From the NCBI GenBank assembly GCA_002914805.1, contig JXTB01000082.1, forward strand, positions 578,963-642,962: a DNA stretch of 64,000 nt, in the 5' to 3' direction. The notes below the pieces were generated by a model. The model was not told the DNA's origin, ran no database searches, and saw only the letters and a program-made list of their open reading frames with translations. The DNA comes from Parasponia andersonii. Its lineage: Eukaryota > Streptophyta > Magnoliopsida > Rosales > Cannabaceae. The first letter of the stretch is position 1, and each line of letters starts with the position of its first letter. A program made the translations under genes and the position numbers. Below are positions 46,931 to 59,660 of the stretch, piece by piece.

Positions 46931-48365
46931 TGTTATGTAAAATACATATACATAACATAACTACAAGTACACGGGTTGTAAACAAGTAATAAATGATAAG
47001 AGAGTTATCGACCTCATAAGGAATAGGGTGTTAAATTGCCTCTAAGTACTGAGATTATCGTGACCCAACTTTATCCAAGTAATCAAATTAAATGAATTTA
47101 TAACTTAAATAAATAAAAATATAAATACAAAGATAAAATATGGACACTGCTATGCGCAAATGTACTAGGAGATTGAATTCACCTAACCATCAATTAAGTT
47201 TTTTGATTACCAATTGTGTTCTAATCAATTATTTCTAATTTATAAGCCAAGAACTTGATGGTATTTCTACTCCCTTTCTTAAGTGCCTAATGAAATCATT
47301 TCTAAATCTCGGTTCTAATATCTCTATTCTAAACTTAGAAATTAAGAATTCATTATGTTCAATAGTTTTTTTATCATAGTTTCAAAGGAGTTATATGCTC
47401 TCTTGAACTCTATAATCTCCTAGGTTAAAATATCTTATGGTTATATCAAAAATTCCCTCTCTCGAGTGCTAAATTCTAGAAACCAATTCATCTAACTAGT
47501 GGCCAATTAATTGAGAAGCATTAAGCATGGAATAACATAAATAAATTCAAGAACAACATCAAAAAAATATATTAGAAATCAAGACATAGAATCAAAGTAT
47601 AAGATGCATCATTCCCCTAGCATATAATAACTAGTTCAACATAGGAGAATCTAATACTAATTTCAATAAGAATTTTATATATCTAAATATGTTCATTAAC
47701 TTCAAGCATAATATAAAATTTAAATGAAATTAGAGTGAGAAAAACTATTTTATAGAGGTAGAACTTTAAGTAATTCTCTCAAGCTTTCTCTCCAAATTTT
47801 AGAATCCAAGATCTTTTCTCTCTATGAATTTTGAGATCTCAAGTTTGTGTTTTCTCCCTAACTCTCTACCTTTCTATAGAGGCTTAAGTGTGCATTTATA
47901 GGGCACCCATATGACCTAGGGTGGAGAGAATTCTGACCATTATATCAGATTCAATTAAGGGTAGAGATTTGACTTAAAATCTCGCTAAAAATGTAGCTAC
48001 AGACATATGGGAGTGTCGTGATGCTTCTTACCAAGCACCGTAATACTCACAGTTCTGGAACGTTTTCTTCCAGTGGTACTTGATTAGTAAAAATTAGTAC
48101 TTTGCTTCCCAGATGCACTATTTCGCTGCTTTAACTCTGTTTTACTTGATTTTCATTACGATACATTTGTATCAGACTAATCTTCAATCCAAAAGGGTTG
48201 AAATATCCATATTTGGCAAAAATTCTTCTTGATTCTCATTTATTCACAAGAATAGTAAAAATAAAGTAAAATACATCAAACCAACAAAAATACTTAAGAA
48301 CTCACAATTCTTTGAACTGATTGATACTTGATTTGTGAGTGAATTATTCACTAATTAAATACCTC
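46931..48365 (-). repeat. LTR C (left, 3' LTR of Ty3/gypsy-like element C)
   Basis: Begins TGTTATGTAAAATAC on the plus strand. Shared with the right copy: ACTACAAGTNCANGGGTTGTAAA, GATTGAATTCACCTAA, CATCNAACTAGTGGCCAATTAATTGAGAAG. The inner border is uncertain (taken before CCTCCAAACTCAAAC, where such elements have their polypurine tract complement). Confidence 0.6.
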
Positions 48366-49514
48366 CAAACTCAAACATTTGCATATCCTCAAGAAAAAAA
48401 AAAAAAAAAAAAAAAAGAAGAAGAAAAAAAAAATACAAATGAAGTACTAAAGACATCAATGATAAAGTGTGAGTTTCGTATTGAATCAAAAACCGTATAA
48501 GTATCTCCGAAGTCACAAAATGTTATAAGTTCAAATGAAATGCAAATATTCAGAGTATCTAGAATTTCAATATCAAGTATCGGCTTCACCTTACTCAAGA
48601 CCTTCTTGTGTAAGTATGTGCACAATCAATCTCACTCAACTAAATAAACTCCAAATAGACTTATGTGCTTGTAGACTATGAATGATCTCTAGATAATGAA
48701 AATTAGAACTACTATCATCACATTCTTCATGTCACTCTCTACTAATATAGGTTATAGTGTCATAAAGATCAAAAGGTCGTTCAAGGGTTATAATATAAGG
48801 CTGCGATAAAGGGTAGATGAGAACAACGATTTTCGGCTCAGATCACCCTAGGCTTACATTACAACTCAAGGATCTTATATGATTCCTTAAAATAATTCAT
48901 TCACAAACCTCCCATTTCACCATTTTTCTTCCTTCTTCCTTTAAATAATCCAATAACAAGCTTATTCACAAAACACAATACTAAACACATTCTTATATTT
49001 TTTGGATATATATTTTTTCATTTCATTTTTTTATTTTTTACAAAGCATAAAGATTGTGACGAAAAGAAGAGAAATATAAATCTCATCCCTAAACTTAAAA
49101 TCAATGTTGTCTCCAATGTTAAAAAGAATAGAAGGTAATATACAATTTGCGCAAGCTCTTTCTTTTTACTTTCTTTTATTTTCGACCAACTAATCTACCA
49201 ACAACTCTCAAAATACAATCCATACTTGCCTTTACACTTAATGAATCTTATCAGAATGCAATTCAATCATACTTACTAGTGATGGGTTTAAGTAAGGTAA
49301 ATGAAATTTAGTGGCTTGAATGCACTTGTGAGGGTAAAGAATGAAATAGGTCAATTAGGCTCAAGTAGGGTTAATTAATGATAAATTTTTAAAGGGTTAA
49401 CTTAAAGGCTCAAACGATCCAAAGAAATGCTTAAATCCTTTCTTCAATGACACTTAACCTAGGATTTCTCCTCAAGCAATACTCAAATGGATTCTAGAGT
49501 TCATGAAATATCAC
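48366..49514 (-). other. Non-coding internal part of element C (left)
   Basis: A+T-rich with a poly(A)/AAG tract at 48392-48432 and no open frame of interest. The sequence CCTCCAAACTC..TTTGCATATCCTCAAG resembles the region next to the 3' LTR of Athila-type elements. 49400-49512 matches element D. Confidence 0.5.
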
Positions 49515-51151
49515 TGTTGGAATAATGTCCTATAAAATAGTTTATTATTTTGACATTATAAAAAATTTATATCGGATTATTTCTTATCTATTTGTTATTA
49601 ATAAATTCCATGTTATGAATTTCTATTTCATTTATGTCCCATAGATATACATGTGATGTATATGTTTACCTTATGCAAACATCTAAAGATTCCGAGACAT
49701 ATAATGAGTAATAAAGAAGTATTCGTATGATGAGTTCATATATGGGAGACATTATATTCTTTATTTTATTATGTCTAAATTAAATTGTTCGTATTCTGCA
49801 TATTGAAGATGGAATATTTTACTATGCCATAGAATGTAGTGTTGTCTATTTTTATAATGAAGTCTCTAATTATCGACGTGAATCTTCGGGTAGAAATACT
49901 GGTGTGTTATAAGAAAGTTATAACAGCATCAAACAAAATCGAGTGAATTAAAATTTACGGTTAAGTGTCATAACTTAAATTTCTAATTTCACTAATCTAG
50001 CACTATTGTAGAAAACCTTAATCCTAGTGATTAACGAACTTACTTTTATGTGTTTTATCTTTTTGAGTTACTAAAGGACTAGTTTTGATTTATAGTTTGA
50101 ACTCCGGTATCTTGGAAAATAAGGTATATGAAATGTGTAGAACATTTTTCATGATGGACGCCATACATATAATGTCACTTTGAGTTTTTTCAAGTACTTG
50201 GATAATATAAACCAAGACTCCGGTATTCACTATGTGAATTCGACTATGTTGGTATAAGTAGATATAAATACCGTAGTCAACTATTATTCATTAGATGAAA
50301 AATGGCAACTCAAAGATAAATATGTCATAGAAGGGTAATGTGGTAATTTCACCTTACTAGTACGATATTACACTGGGGGTACGTCTATAGGAATAGTATA
50401 TGCTAAATGGATCGAGCTAATTATTTGATAATAAACTTCACATAAAATAAATGATATTTAGTCCAAGACTTCAATATTGAGCTTATAGTGGTGTGCTCCA
50501 ATATTAATGGATAAGGTCCAATCATAATTATGAGTTAATTATGATTATGAGTATATGGTTCATTAGAGCTTAGACTTTATGGATCCATCTGGTCCCGTAT
50601 CTAGCTCAAATTAAAGCCTAATAGTTATTTAATGATCAGTTGAGCCCAACAATCCCAATATGCTTATTAGGGTTTACTAATCTCTCTATAGTTAAAAGAA
50701 AAGTTCTCTAGCTGCTAGATTTATGAGTTACATGTGAAATGCCCCTTGAGAAGAGAGTATTACACGAAAACAGAGAGAGGAAGAGCAGAGGAAAATTGGC
50801 CGCGCTAGGGTATTCACCATCCTTGGTGTTTCGGCCATCCCGGAGAAATCGGCTCGAGATGATTATTTTCTTGTTCATCTATGGATCTCTTTGTTAGGAA
50901 TCAAGAAGGTGACCACCTATCGGATCAATCAAACAACTTAAGAGAATAGATGAGAAGATGACAAGGTTGTGGAATATATCTGGATATTGTTTTAGTCTAG
51001 ATCAAGAGTTAATTTATATTAGATTACAATCTGAAAAGTTTTGTAAAGAGAAAAATTTTAAACGACCAATTCCGCTGCATTTTTCCATGGTGTTCATGAA
51101 ATTGATTTTATGAAAATATTTTCCGAAATTTTATTCCAATGAATACCAGTA
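49515..51151 (+). mobile_element. Solo LTR of copia family B
   Basis: 1637 bp, from TGTTGGAATAATGTCC to AATACCAGTA, complete relative to the 1642-bp B1 5' LTR. It has no PBS, PPT or coding sequence. Flanks ATCAC (49510-49514) and GTCAT (51152-51156) could be a 5-bp duplication with two transitions. Sequence left and right of it belongs to element C. Confidence 0.85.
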
Positions 51152-52263
51152 GTCATGTCTTACTAATACATATAAATATTCTCTAAAGCTCAAAGCAATC
51201 AAGTGATCATAATTCATGGTGCTCAGATGTAAGGAATTAAGAGTAAATTTTAACCAATTTATTGAAGCTCATCAAATAGCAGTTTCTGCCCATAGTATGT
51301 GTGATGCAATAGGATAAATAGGTCTTGATTTTGAATGCTTTCGAGCTTGGCAATATATGGAAGTATTTAGCATGTATTCTTAACTTGATTAGGCTCTATT
51401 TCATGTGATTAGTGAGCTTGAATAAACGATACTAGTGGTAGTGGAGGAAGTTTTCGCTATATTAGACCATCATAGATGTAAACTTTTATGAGCAGTAGTA
51501 CAATGGCTTGAATCTCAAAAGGTGGATAATCATAAGCATTGTCTTCAACCTCTTTTTTACTTGAGTAGTCGTTATCATCGAATAAACCCGAAATCCTCTT
51601 GTTTGTGCTCGGCTCCTTATGGTGGCTTTCATTCATATATATGACTTGTGTTCTTACCACCGTACTTTTCATGGCTTATATAGAGTAGCATGGAGATTCA
51701 AATTGTAAGTTATGAATGGTCTCCATCCTCTCTAACTTTCCTATGCAGAGCTTTGTCTCATCCTAAAATTGGATAACTAGGTCTTCAAGGTGGGGAGAAG
51801 ACTCCACTTAGTGATATAGAGTGCCAAACTATGGCACCAAAATATTAGAATTATCCGCCAAACTGAGACAACTGTATGGATAATTCCAACTTTTATGATC
51901 AAAGTTGGCCATGTCTTCCAATAAGCATCATCTGTGGATAGTTGCTAAAAAGTAGTTGTACCGTGTCATCTTTCCAACCACATTCTTATTTTGTCATATA
52001 AGTTATTAATGAAGTTTTGTAGTTGACACTCCTGAGAGAAGTCATGATTAGGAAACGTTGCAAACAACTCTTTGTATCTTCACCATGCACAAAAAAATAG
52101 CCCTAAGTCTCGTTGAGCGAATCGCAAGATGACTTGTCAATTTACTATCTCCAAGTACCTTGCAAAATAACCATAAAATAATAAAAAGTAAAAATTAAAA
52201 ATAAATGCCTAAATTAAAATCAAGTTACTTACTCCTAATATCAATATCAATCTAAAAGCCAAT
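51152..52263 (-). pseudogene. Element C internal region with Ty3/gypsy gag remnant
   Basis: On the minus strand, from about 52190 leftwards, the translated frame includes RYKELFATFPNHDFSQ and ECQLQNFINNLYDKIRMW, which corresponds to the RYKELLRxCPNH....QLxxFYNGL block of Athila/Tat-type Gag. Frameshifts follow and nothing like pol is recognised, so this is a heavily deleted or non-autonomous member. Gag lies directly downstream of the PBS, as expected. An open frame at 51457-51672 has no recognisable identity. Confidence 0.6.
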
Positions 52264-52281
52264 TCCCTGGCAACGGCACCA
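52264..52281 (-). other. Primer-binding site of element C (tRNA-Asp type)
   Basis: The plus strand reads TCCCTGGCAACGGCACCA, differing at two bases from TCCCCGGCAACGGCGCCA, the 3' end of plant tRNA-Asp(GUC). On the minus strand this is the PBS just inside the 5' LTR. tRNA-Asp priming is a feature I associate with Athila-related Ty3/gypsy elements. Confidence 0.75.
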
Positions 52282-52287
52282 AAAACT

Positions 52288-52296
52288 TGTTACACG

Positions 52297-52332
<36 letters not shown>

Positions 52333-53517
52333 ACTACAAGTGCATGGGTTGTAAAAAAGTAATAAAGTGAAAAGAGAGTTGTCAATCCCACGAGAAACTA
52401 GGACATTGCAATGCACAAATGTATTAGGGGATTGAATTCACCTAATCATCAACTATAGCTTTTAATAACCAATTATATTCTAATTAATTATTTCTAATTT
52501 ATTTTCTAAGAACACGATGGTATTTCTACTCCTTTTCTCGAGTACTGAGTAAAATTAATTCTAAATCCTAGTTTCAATATCTCTATTCTGAACCTAAAAA
52601 TTATTATGTTCAATGGTTCTTTGATCATAGGTTCGAAAGAGTTATATGCTCTTTCGAACTCTACACTCTCGTAGGTTATACTATCCTATGGTTGTATCTA
52701 AAATTCCCTCTTTCGAGTATCAAATTCTAGAAATCAATTCATCCAACTAGTGGCCAATTAATTGAGAAGTATTAAGTATGAAATAGTATAAATAAATTCA
52801 AGAACAACATCAAAGAATATATTAGAAATCAAGACATAGAATCAAAGTATAAGCTACATCATTCCCTTTGCATATAATAACTAAATCAATATAAAAGAAT
52901 CCAATACTGATTTCAACAAAATTTAATATATCGAAGCATGTTCATAACTTCAAGCATAATATAAAACTCAAATAAAATCAGGGTGAGAAAGAGGATGAGA
53001 AAAACTCTTTTATGAAGGTAGAATTTCAAGCCTTCAATTCTTCAAGCAACTCTTTCAAGCTTTTTCTCCAAATTTTTAGCTCTAATCTCTTCACTCTCGA
53101 TGAGTTTTATGCTCTCAAATTTGTATTTTCTTCTCACCTCTCCATCCTTGCTATAAAAGCTTAAGTGTACATTTATAATGTACCCATATGATCTATGACA
53201 TAGGGAATTCTTACAATTAAATCGAATTCAATCAAGGGCCGAGATTTCACTTAAAATCTTTCCAAAAACATGGCTATAGATGCTTGGGAATGCCGCAGCA
53301 CTCACAATTTTGGAACATTTTCTTTTAGAGAGCACCAGAATGCTACTATTCAAGTGCAATGAATAGAAAAAATCAATAATAAAAATCAACACTTTGCTTC
53401 TCGGTTGTGCTATTTCACTATTTTAACTTCGTTTTGCCTAATTTATGTTACAACGCATTTGTATTGAACTCAACTTCAATTAAACAGGTTGAAATACTCA
53501 TGTTTGGTACAAATTCC
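52288..53517 (-). repeat. LTR C (right, 5' LTR), truncated
   Basis: Opens TGTTACACGAAATATAT with a (TA)n run at about 52300-52327. It aligns with the left copy to about 48230, then ends at about 53517 (GGTACAAATTCC), where the left copy continues about 130 bp. Confidence 0.65.
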
Positions 53518-54524
53518 TAGAGATGGAGGAGGCTAGAGAAGAAAACTAGAGAGAAACACCAAGAATTCCTAGAGAGAAGAAAGCTTTGGAGCTGAAATTT
53601 AGAGAGGATATTTAGAAGAGATTCTTGAAGAATTGAAGGTTTGAAGTTCATCTTTACAAAGAGTTTTCTTTTTCCTTCATTCTCTCTTAATCTTGATAGA
53701 AATTTGGATTGAGAATTCTATGTTTTTATTTATAGATTTCTTGTTAAGATTAATTATTGATTCATCTATGTTAAGCTAAATTTTATATACTAGGAATTAA
53801 CATAGCTTTGTTTGTACTATGATTTGAGTATTTTGTTAATTGTTAGTTTATATTTTATTTATAATTCATTTATGTTTCTCTAGATATAATACCTCTAATA
53901 TATATGACCATTATATTAGTTGATCTTAGATTATGATATTGATGCTTGGAAAAGATTAATTTCGTAGTCTAGAATTGAGAAACATAGTCTAGCTTATCAT
54001 GAGACTGCGAGAACATTGATTCCTAGATAATCACCTTAAGATTTAGATTGTCATGAGACCGAAAAGAGATTGACATCTTTACTACTAAGCTAAGGGCTAG
54101 ACTTAATGAATGTAAGAGTAAACAAGTTAGATAAAGATATTGACTTATGTATTTGTACATATAATCTCATTTAATACTCGAGAGAGGTAATAAGGTTAAA
54201 CCAATTCCCTTGATTAATAAGTTGAGTGAAACCAACTATCAATTACTTAATATGATATCTTAGGAATAATAAAGTGAAGTTAAGTTCATAGTACATTTAT
54301 CCATAAAAGTTTCTATATTTATTTGTTTACATTTTTAATTCTATTTCTTTAATTTTACAATCAATTAGTTTTGTTGTCTAGATAAAATTAGGTTATGATA
54401 TCATAGTACTTAGTAATGAAATAAATATCCATTCTCGTGAGATTGACAACCTCATAATTATTAATTTGTTATTAATACATGACCCGTACACTTGTGGTTA
54501 ATATTTATGTAAATTGTGCTACCA
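53518..54524 (+). repeat. Inverted, diverged LTR of the C/D type ('E')
   Basis: Read on the minus strand it begins near TTACATAAATATTAACCACAAGTGTACGGGT and ..GAGGTTGTCAATCTCACGAGAATGG, the same opening block as LTR C (ACTACAAGTGCATGGGTTGT.., GAGTTGTCAATCCCACGAG). It is therefore a related LTR in opposite orientation, joined head to head with the broken right LTR of C. It abuts LINE sequence on its right. Confidence 0.5.
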
Positions 54525-56275
54525 AGTATTGATCAACTTCCCAAAAAAATTGAGAAACAAAATCAAGATTTAACCTCCTAGATCATTCAAAATTAATTAT
54601 TTAATGCATCAGTTATCAACCACAATATTACTCATAGTAATGGGATGAAAAGTGGAAGAACGAAGTAACCAAATGTCTCCAAAAATTTTCACCTATGATC
54701 CATCTCCAATACACTAATGGATTCCTAACAAAAGAACTTCCTTACTCTAAAAAATACTATGCCAAATATGATAGGGATAATAACCCACCCGTACATCCCA
54801 AAAAAAAGAGCAATCTAAGAAGTACCCAAGAAACTAATGCCTTCTATTGAAGAATAGTGACCCACTTGTGTATCTAAGAAAAAGCGATCTAGGAAGTATC
54901 TGGCTTTGAGAACCCGAGAAACTAGTGACTACGGTTGAGAGATTAACCTCCACCCTTACTTAGCCAAGAGAGCTTAGTTAAAAGCTTCTAAATCTTTAAA
55001 TCTCTTTCCCCCTTCCCTCTTAGGGAAACAAAGCTTTTCCTAATGCTTTCAATGCATCATTTTTTTTGTCATCCACACCATCCTACTAAAATTTTGCAAC
55101 CAAACTTTTTTTTCCATATCCTTCCCTTAATCATAGTGTATGCTTACTTCTTATTTTTACCTAGAATAATTGAAAATCCAAGAGACTTGACATGTGGATT
55201 ACACACAACTAACCCTAATAGGCTTTGAATATCCTCCCTCTCCTCTATGTCGACATTTTGACTAAAGGTGATAACAGATTTCACAAAATTAATATATTAA
55301 CCCAAAGCACCTCATAATCGTGTAAAATATTCTTCATGTCTAAACATTCAACCATATTTTCCTTACAAAAGATAAGGTTGTCATCTGCAAAAAAAAATTT
55401 AGATGACTTATTCTTAGTCTACCATAAACACATGCAAAACTAGTAAAATTACCCTAACTTTTTGCTTAAAAAGGCATCAAAAACAATCCCTTTACACATG
55501 AGAGAAATAAATACGGTGATAGTGAATATCCCTGTCACAACCCACATTAAGAAATAACCCCTCTCCTGGGAACTCTATTAAAAACAAACGAGAACTTAAG
55601 ACTGGAAATACATTTGCTCACAAGATTACGCCATTGTTCACCAAAACCAAGCTTCCTCATAACAGTATCAATGAAACACCATTCTACCTTATTGTAAGCC
55701 TTACTCATATCTAATTTCTGCCTCAATTAGCCTTTTATTCCCATTGTTATATTTTTTTCATAGAGTGTATTGTCTCAAAAGTAATAATCACATTATTAGA
55801 GATTAACCATCTAGATACAATGCACTTTGAGAATCTGAGATCACCATAAGAAGGATAGATTTAAGCCTATTAGCAAGAACTTTAGTAATAATTTTATACA
55901 CCATATTACACGAGCTAATATGACAAAAATTAGAAACTTTTTAGGGAAATTGTAACTTTGGAATTAAGATAATATGAGTATCATTCAAACTCGCCATATG
56001 ATGGCCTTCATTTAGAACAATGAGACAAACTCGAGACACCATACTACCCACCACATGCCAAAACTTTTGATAAAATATTGCTTAGAGCCCATCAGTTCTA
56101 GGAGCTTTAGTAGTGCCTATGCTAAATAAAGTCATTTTGATATCTTCTTCCCATAATGGTTCAACCAGTCTCTGATTCATAATACCATCCACCCTTATTA
56201 GCAACAAAACTGTTACTTTCTCTAAATCTAGGGAATTTGGCTCACTAGTTGAAAAAATATTACGAAAATAATTTT
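54525..56275 (-). pseudogene. LINE (L1-type) reverse transcriptase remnant
   Basis: The minus strand, from right to left, carries an L1-type ORF2: EEDIKMTLFSIGTTKAPRTDG (about 56150-56085), SNFCHISSCNMVYKIITKVLANRLKSIL (about 55930-55850), DMSKAYNKVEW (about 55720-55690), QGYSLSPYLF (about 55530), the catalytic FADDNLIFCKE (about 55400-55360), FRDLEAFN.ALLAK.GWRLI (about 55005-54940), LVSRVLKARYF (about 54920-54890), and NLDFVSQFFWEVDQ (about 54570-54530). It is interrupted by stops and frameshifts. The 5' end is cut by insertion of B2 at 56279; the 3' end continues at 46926. The plus-strand open frame at 55043-55228 is only a shadow of it. Confidence 0.88.
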
Positions 56276-56278
56276 GAC

Positions 56279-56929
56279 TGTTGGAATAATGTCCTATAAA
56301 GTAGTTTATCATTTTGACATTATAAATAATATTTATCAGATTATTTGTTATCTATTTATTGTTAATAAATTTCATGTTATGAATTTCTATTTCATTTATG
56401 TCATGTTGATATACATGTGATATGTATATTTATCTTATGCAAACATCTAAAAGATTCCGAGACATATAATAAGTAATAAAGAATTATTCGTATGATGATT
56501 TCATATATGGGAGACATTATACTCTTCATTTCACTATGTCTAAATTAAATTATTCGCATTCTAGATATTGAAGATGGAATACTTTGCTATGTCATAGAAT
56601 ATAGTGTTGTCTATTTAATTAATGAAGCCTCCAATTATCGAAGTTAGTCTTCGAATAGAAACACTAGTGTATTATAAGAAAGTTTTAACAATATCGAATA
56701 AGGCCAAGTGAATTAGAGTTTGAGGTTAAGAACCGTAACTCAAATTTCTGATTTCACTAATCTAGCACTATTGTAGAAAATCTTAATCCTAGTAATTAAC
56801 GAACTTACTTTTATATGTTTTGCCTTTTTGAGTTACTGAAGGACAAGTTTCGATTTATAGTTTGAACTCTAGTATCCTGGAAGATAAGGTATATGAAATG
56901 CGTAAAATGTTTTTCTTGATGAACGCCCT
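56279..56929 (+). repeat. 5' LTR of copia B2, truncated
   Basis: TGTTGGAATAATGTCC at 56279 aligns with the first roughly 650 bp of LTR B. At 56929 (GATGAACGCCCTA) it jumps directly into the leader island, so about 1 kb of LTR, the PBS and the first part of the leader have been deleted. Inserted within the LINE; preceding 5 bp are TTGAC. Confidence 0.88.
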
Positions 56930-58857
56930 ACGTGCAGGCCATGCTGACACATCCCCGTGTATTGCTAGATGGGTGAGGCACCCTAGCCATGCAGATGTGG
57001 TCTGCGCATAGCTTGCGGGTGGCCTCCCTGCACAGGTCACACAGGATCACCCTACACTGGCCGCGTAGGCACGACCCTACTGGCTACTCGGATATAATCC
57101 GCAAATGGCCAATAGGCGGCCTCCTGCTTAATGCCTGCACAGGTAGTCTCCCGTGCCTTAACCGCTTAGGGCGTTGCCTCGTGCGTTTGTCGTACAAAAA
57201 CTACGCGAGGCTATTGTCACTCGAGAGTTGTCCTGAGCCAGGCTGCGTAGCGTTATGCGAGCCCGTTGGTACTTGATAGTTCTTCTGAGTATGTCCACAT
57301 AATATCCCGAGGCCAACGTTCACGTAATGGCCTCTCGTTCCATTTGTCGGCTTGTCCCAACTATTTCGAATTTTCGGCCGTAATTTTAATTATTTTCATT
57401 TTTAAATTAATTTAATTTATCCATAGTTTTATAAAAACTAGTAAATTCAAATTTAAATCCTTATTAAATTTGAATTTTTGAAATTTGAATTAATAGAATA
57501 CTTTAATTTGAATTATAGATATGGTTCATATCCATAATATCTTAATTAATATTTGAATAATTTGAGATATTTTAAATGAAAATTTTTAAAAATTAGATAT
57601 TATATGATAATATTTCTTAATGTTTTTAAATTCAAATTTTGAATAGATATTTTAAAAAACTGATTATGTGATAGTTAGTTATCTATTTTGAGCTTTAAAT
57701 TTATTTTAATTCAAATTAGAGATATTGTAGGAGATTTTATCTATAAAGTCTTCTATCTTTTGAATTTCGAATTTTGTGAAGATTTAAAATTTAAATTTAA
57801 ATCAGAATATCTTTTCAAATTTGAATTTATAGTTGGTAGATATTTAATGAAAATAGATATATATTTGAATTTTGAACTCAAATCTGATAAATAAGATAAT
57901 GGAAGACATTTAAGGAAGTTAAATTCAATTAAGATTTCAAAAGTTGAAATTTAAATTTGAATTATTTAAGAAGATTTAATTAGTTAAATCTTTTGTTTAA
58001 TCTGATCAGATTTTATGAAAATCTTTTCCAATTTAAATGTTGAATGTTATCTTCTATATTTAAAAATTAAATATTATCTTATCAGTTAGAATAATTTAAA
58101 TGTTAAATTATTTTTAAATTACCAGAAATTAATAAATCATTAACAATTAATTAATTATCTTTTTACTACTTTGGTGTTATTATAACAATGTTGTATGCAT
58201 GTCTAATAATTAAGTATCATTATATGATCTTTAGTAACATGTCATATAGAAAAATTAGAGCTAATCTCATGCAAATATGAACATGCTTACATAATTGATT
58301 TTAGGTTACTAAGCTAGATAGATAATTGGGTAAAATCTATAAATCCCTAATTATAAAATATTAAGTGGGATCAGGTATGTGATACCTATGGTCTCAATTG
58401 CTAGTTCATTATGTATTAAGATGAGCCTCGCCTCAGAATCTTATTGAGCTTCCATAGAAGGGTTTTTCGTCTAGATAATGTTGATCGCCTATAGGAGATA
58501 GTTTTATATAGAAAGCTTAGTTACCGAAACAATGGTTAAACACTAAACTCAAAACATTAATATCCTCCTGTAAGAATTTTTATTAGTCAATTAGAAGACT
58601 AAAGGGAATGGTAGTTAGAAATATGGGATAAGAATTATCTATCTATTTACAAACTAAAATTGTTTAAGTTTTAGTTGTTGATTGAATGACACCCCTAGGA
58701 GGCTTGTAATCAGTGATAGTTCAAATTAATGAGTATAAGTGATAGTTTTAGGGATATTTCACTTGTATATTGTATGTTTAATACATTATATTAATTATTC
58801 GAAACATGCTATATGATATTTGTTTATACATGGAATGTTTATTTGTTTTCAATAGAT
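56930..58857 (+). other. Leader of copia B2 with decayed G+C island
   Basis: 56930-57375 is the homologue of the B1 island but less CpG-rich (many C-to-T and G-to-A changes). 57376-58160 is the A+T-rich tract, and 58180-58760 the conserved gag-proximal block. No gene. The open frames at 56989-57276 and 57688-57894 are composition artefacts. Confidence 0.75.
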
Positions 58858-59660
58858 ATGTCACTTAATCTTTTATCCACTTTACTCACACAAAACAAGC
58901 TAGATAGTGGAAAGTATGTAGACTAGAAACATAACCTCGATAGAGTGCTTATTGTTGATAAATATAAGTGGGTTCTCATCACTCCATGTCCTGCTCAACC
59001 AACTGTAGAATCCACTAACGATGAAAAAAACTTATATGATAAGTGGAAACATTCTGATGAAATGGCTAAATGCTATATACTTGACTCAATGAGCAATAAT
59101 TACAACAACAACATCGTGGGATAGATACTGCTACTCACATGATGCTGAGTATTGAAGAAATGTTCGCTAGTCTCAGTCGTCAAGCTAGAAATAAGGCTAC
59201 TAGTGCATTCATGATTCTTCGTCAAAGAAGGGTATTCCAATTCGGGAACATATGATGAAAGTCACCATATATCTTAATGAACTGGAAATCCTTAGAGCTA
59301 AAATTGATTGTGACACCCCAATTGACATAGTTTTGAATATATTGTTAGACACATTCAATCAATTCAAGATTGATTATGAGATTCATCGGAAAGATTATAC
59401 CCTTACTGGCCTGATAAAAAATCTACAAACTACAGAGAATATTCTTAAGAAGAATAAGTCCAGATCTACTGAGGCTAATGTAGCTCAGCTAGTTCTTCTA
59501 AACCTATGTCGAAAGGCAAAGGTAAAAGAAAGCAAAAGACTCTTGCTTCTCTGGCTCCAAAGAAAAGGAAGATTAAGAAGGATGCTAAACCAAAAGAAAA
59601 ATTCTTCCACTGTGGTGAGAATGGGCATTAGAAGAGAAACTGCGAAATTTACCTAACCTT
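58858..59660 (+). pseudogene. B2 gag remnant with zinc knuckle
   Basis: ATG at 58858, then the same reading as B1. Codon 23 is TAG (58924-58926), the same stop as in B1. Further damage includes frameshifts around 59095 and 59225. 59252-59656 encodes VTIYLNELEILRAKIDCDT, a Lys-rich stretch and the knuckle FFHCGENGH.KRNC, with first Cys replaced by Phe and a stop replacing Trp. At 59305 B2 keeps two bases that B1 has lost. Confidence 0.87.

Noticed and set aside
48389..48625. Minus-strand open frame ending in poly-Phe
   Set aside because: Generated by the poly(A)/AAG tract inside element C.
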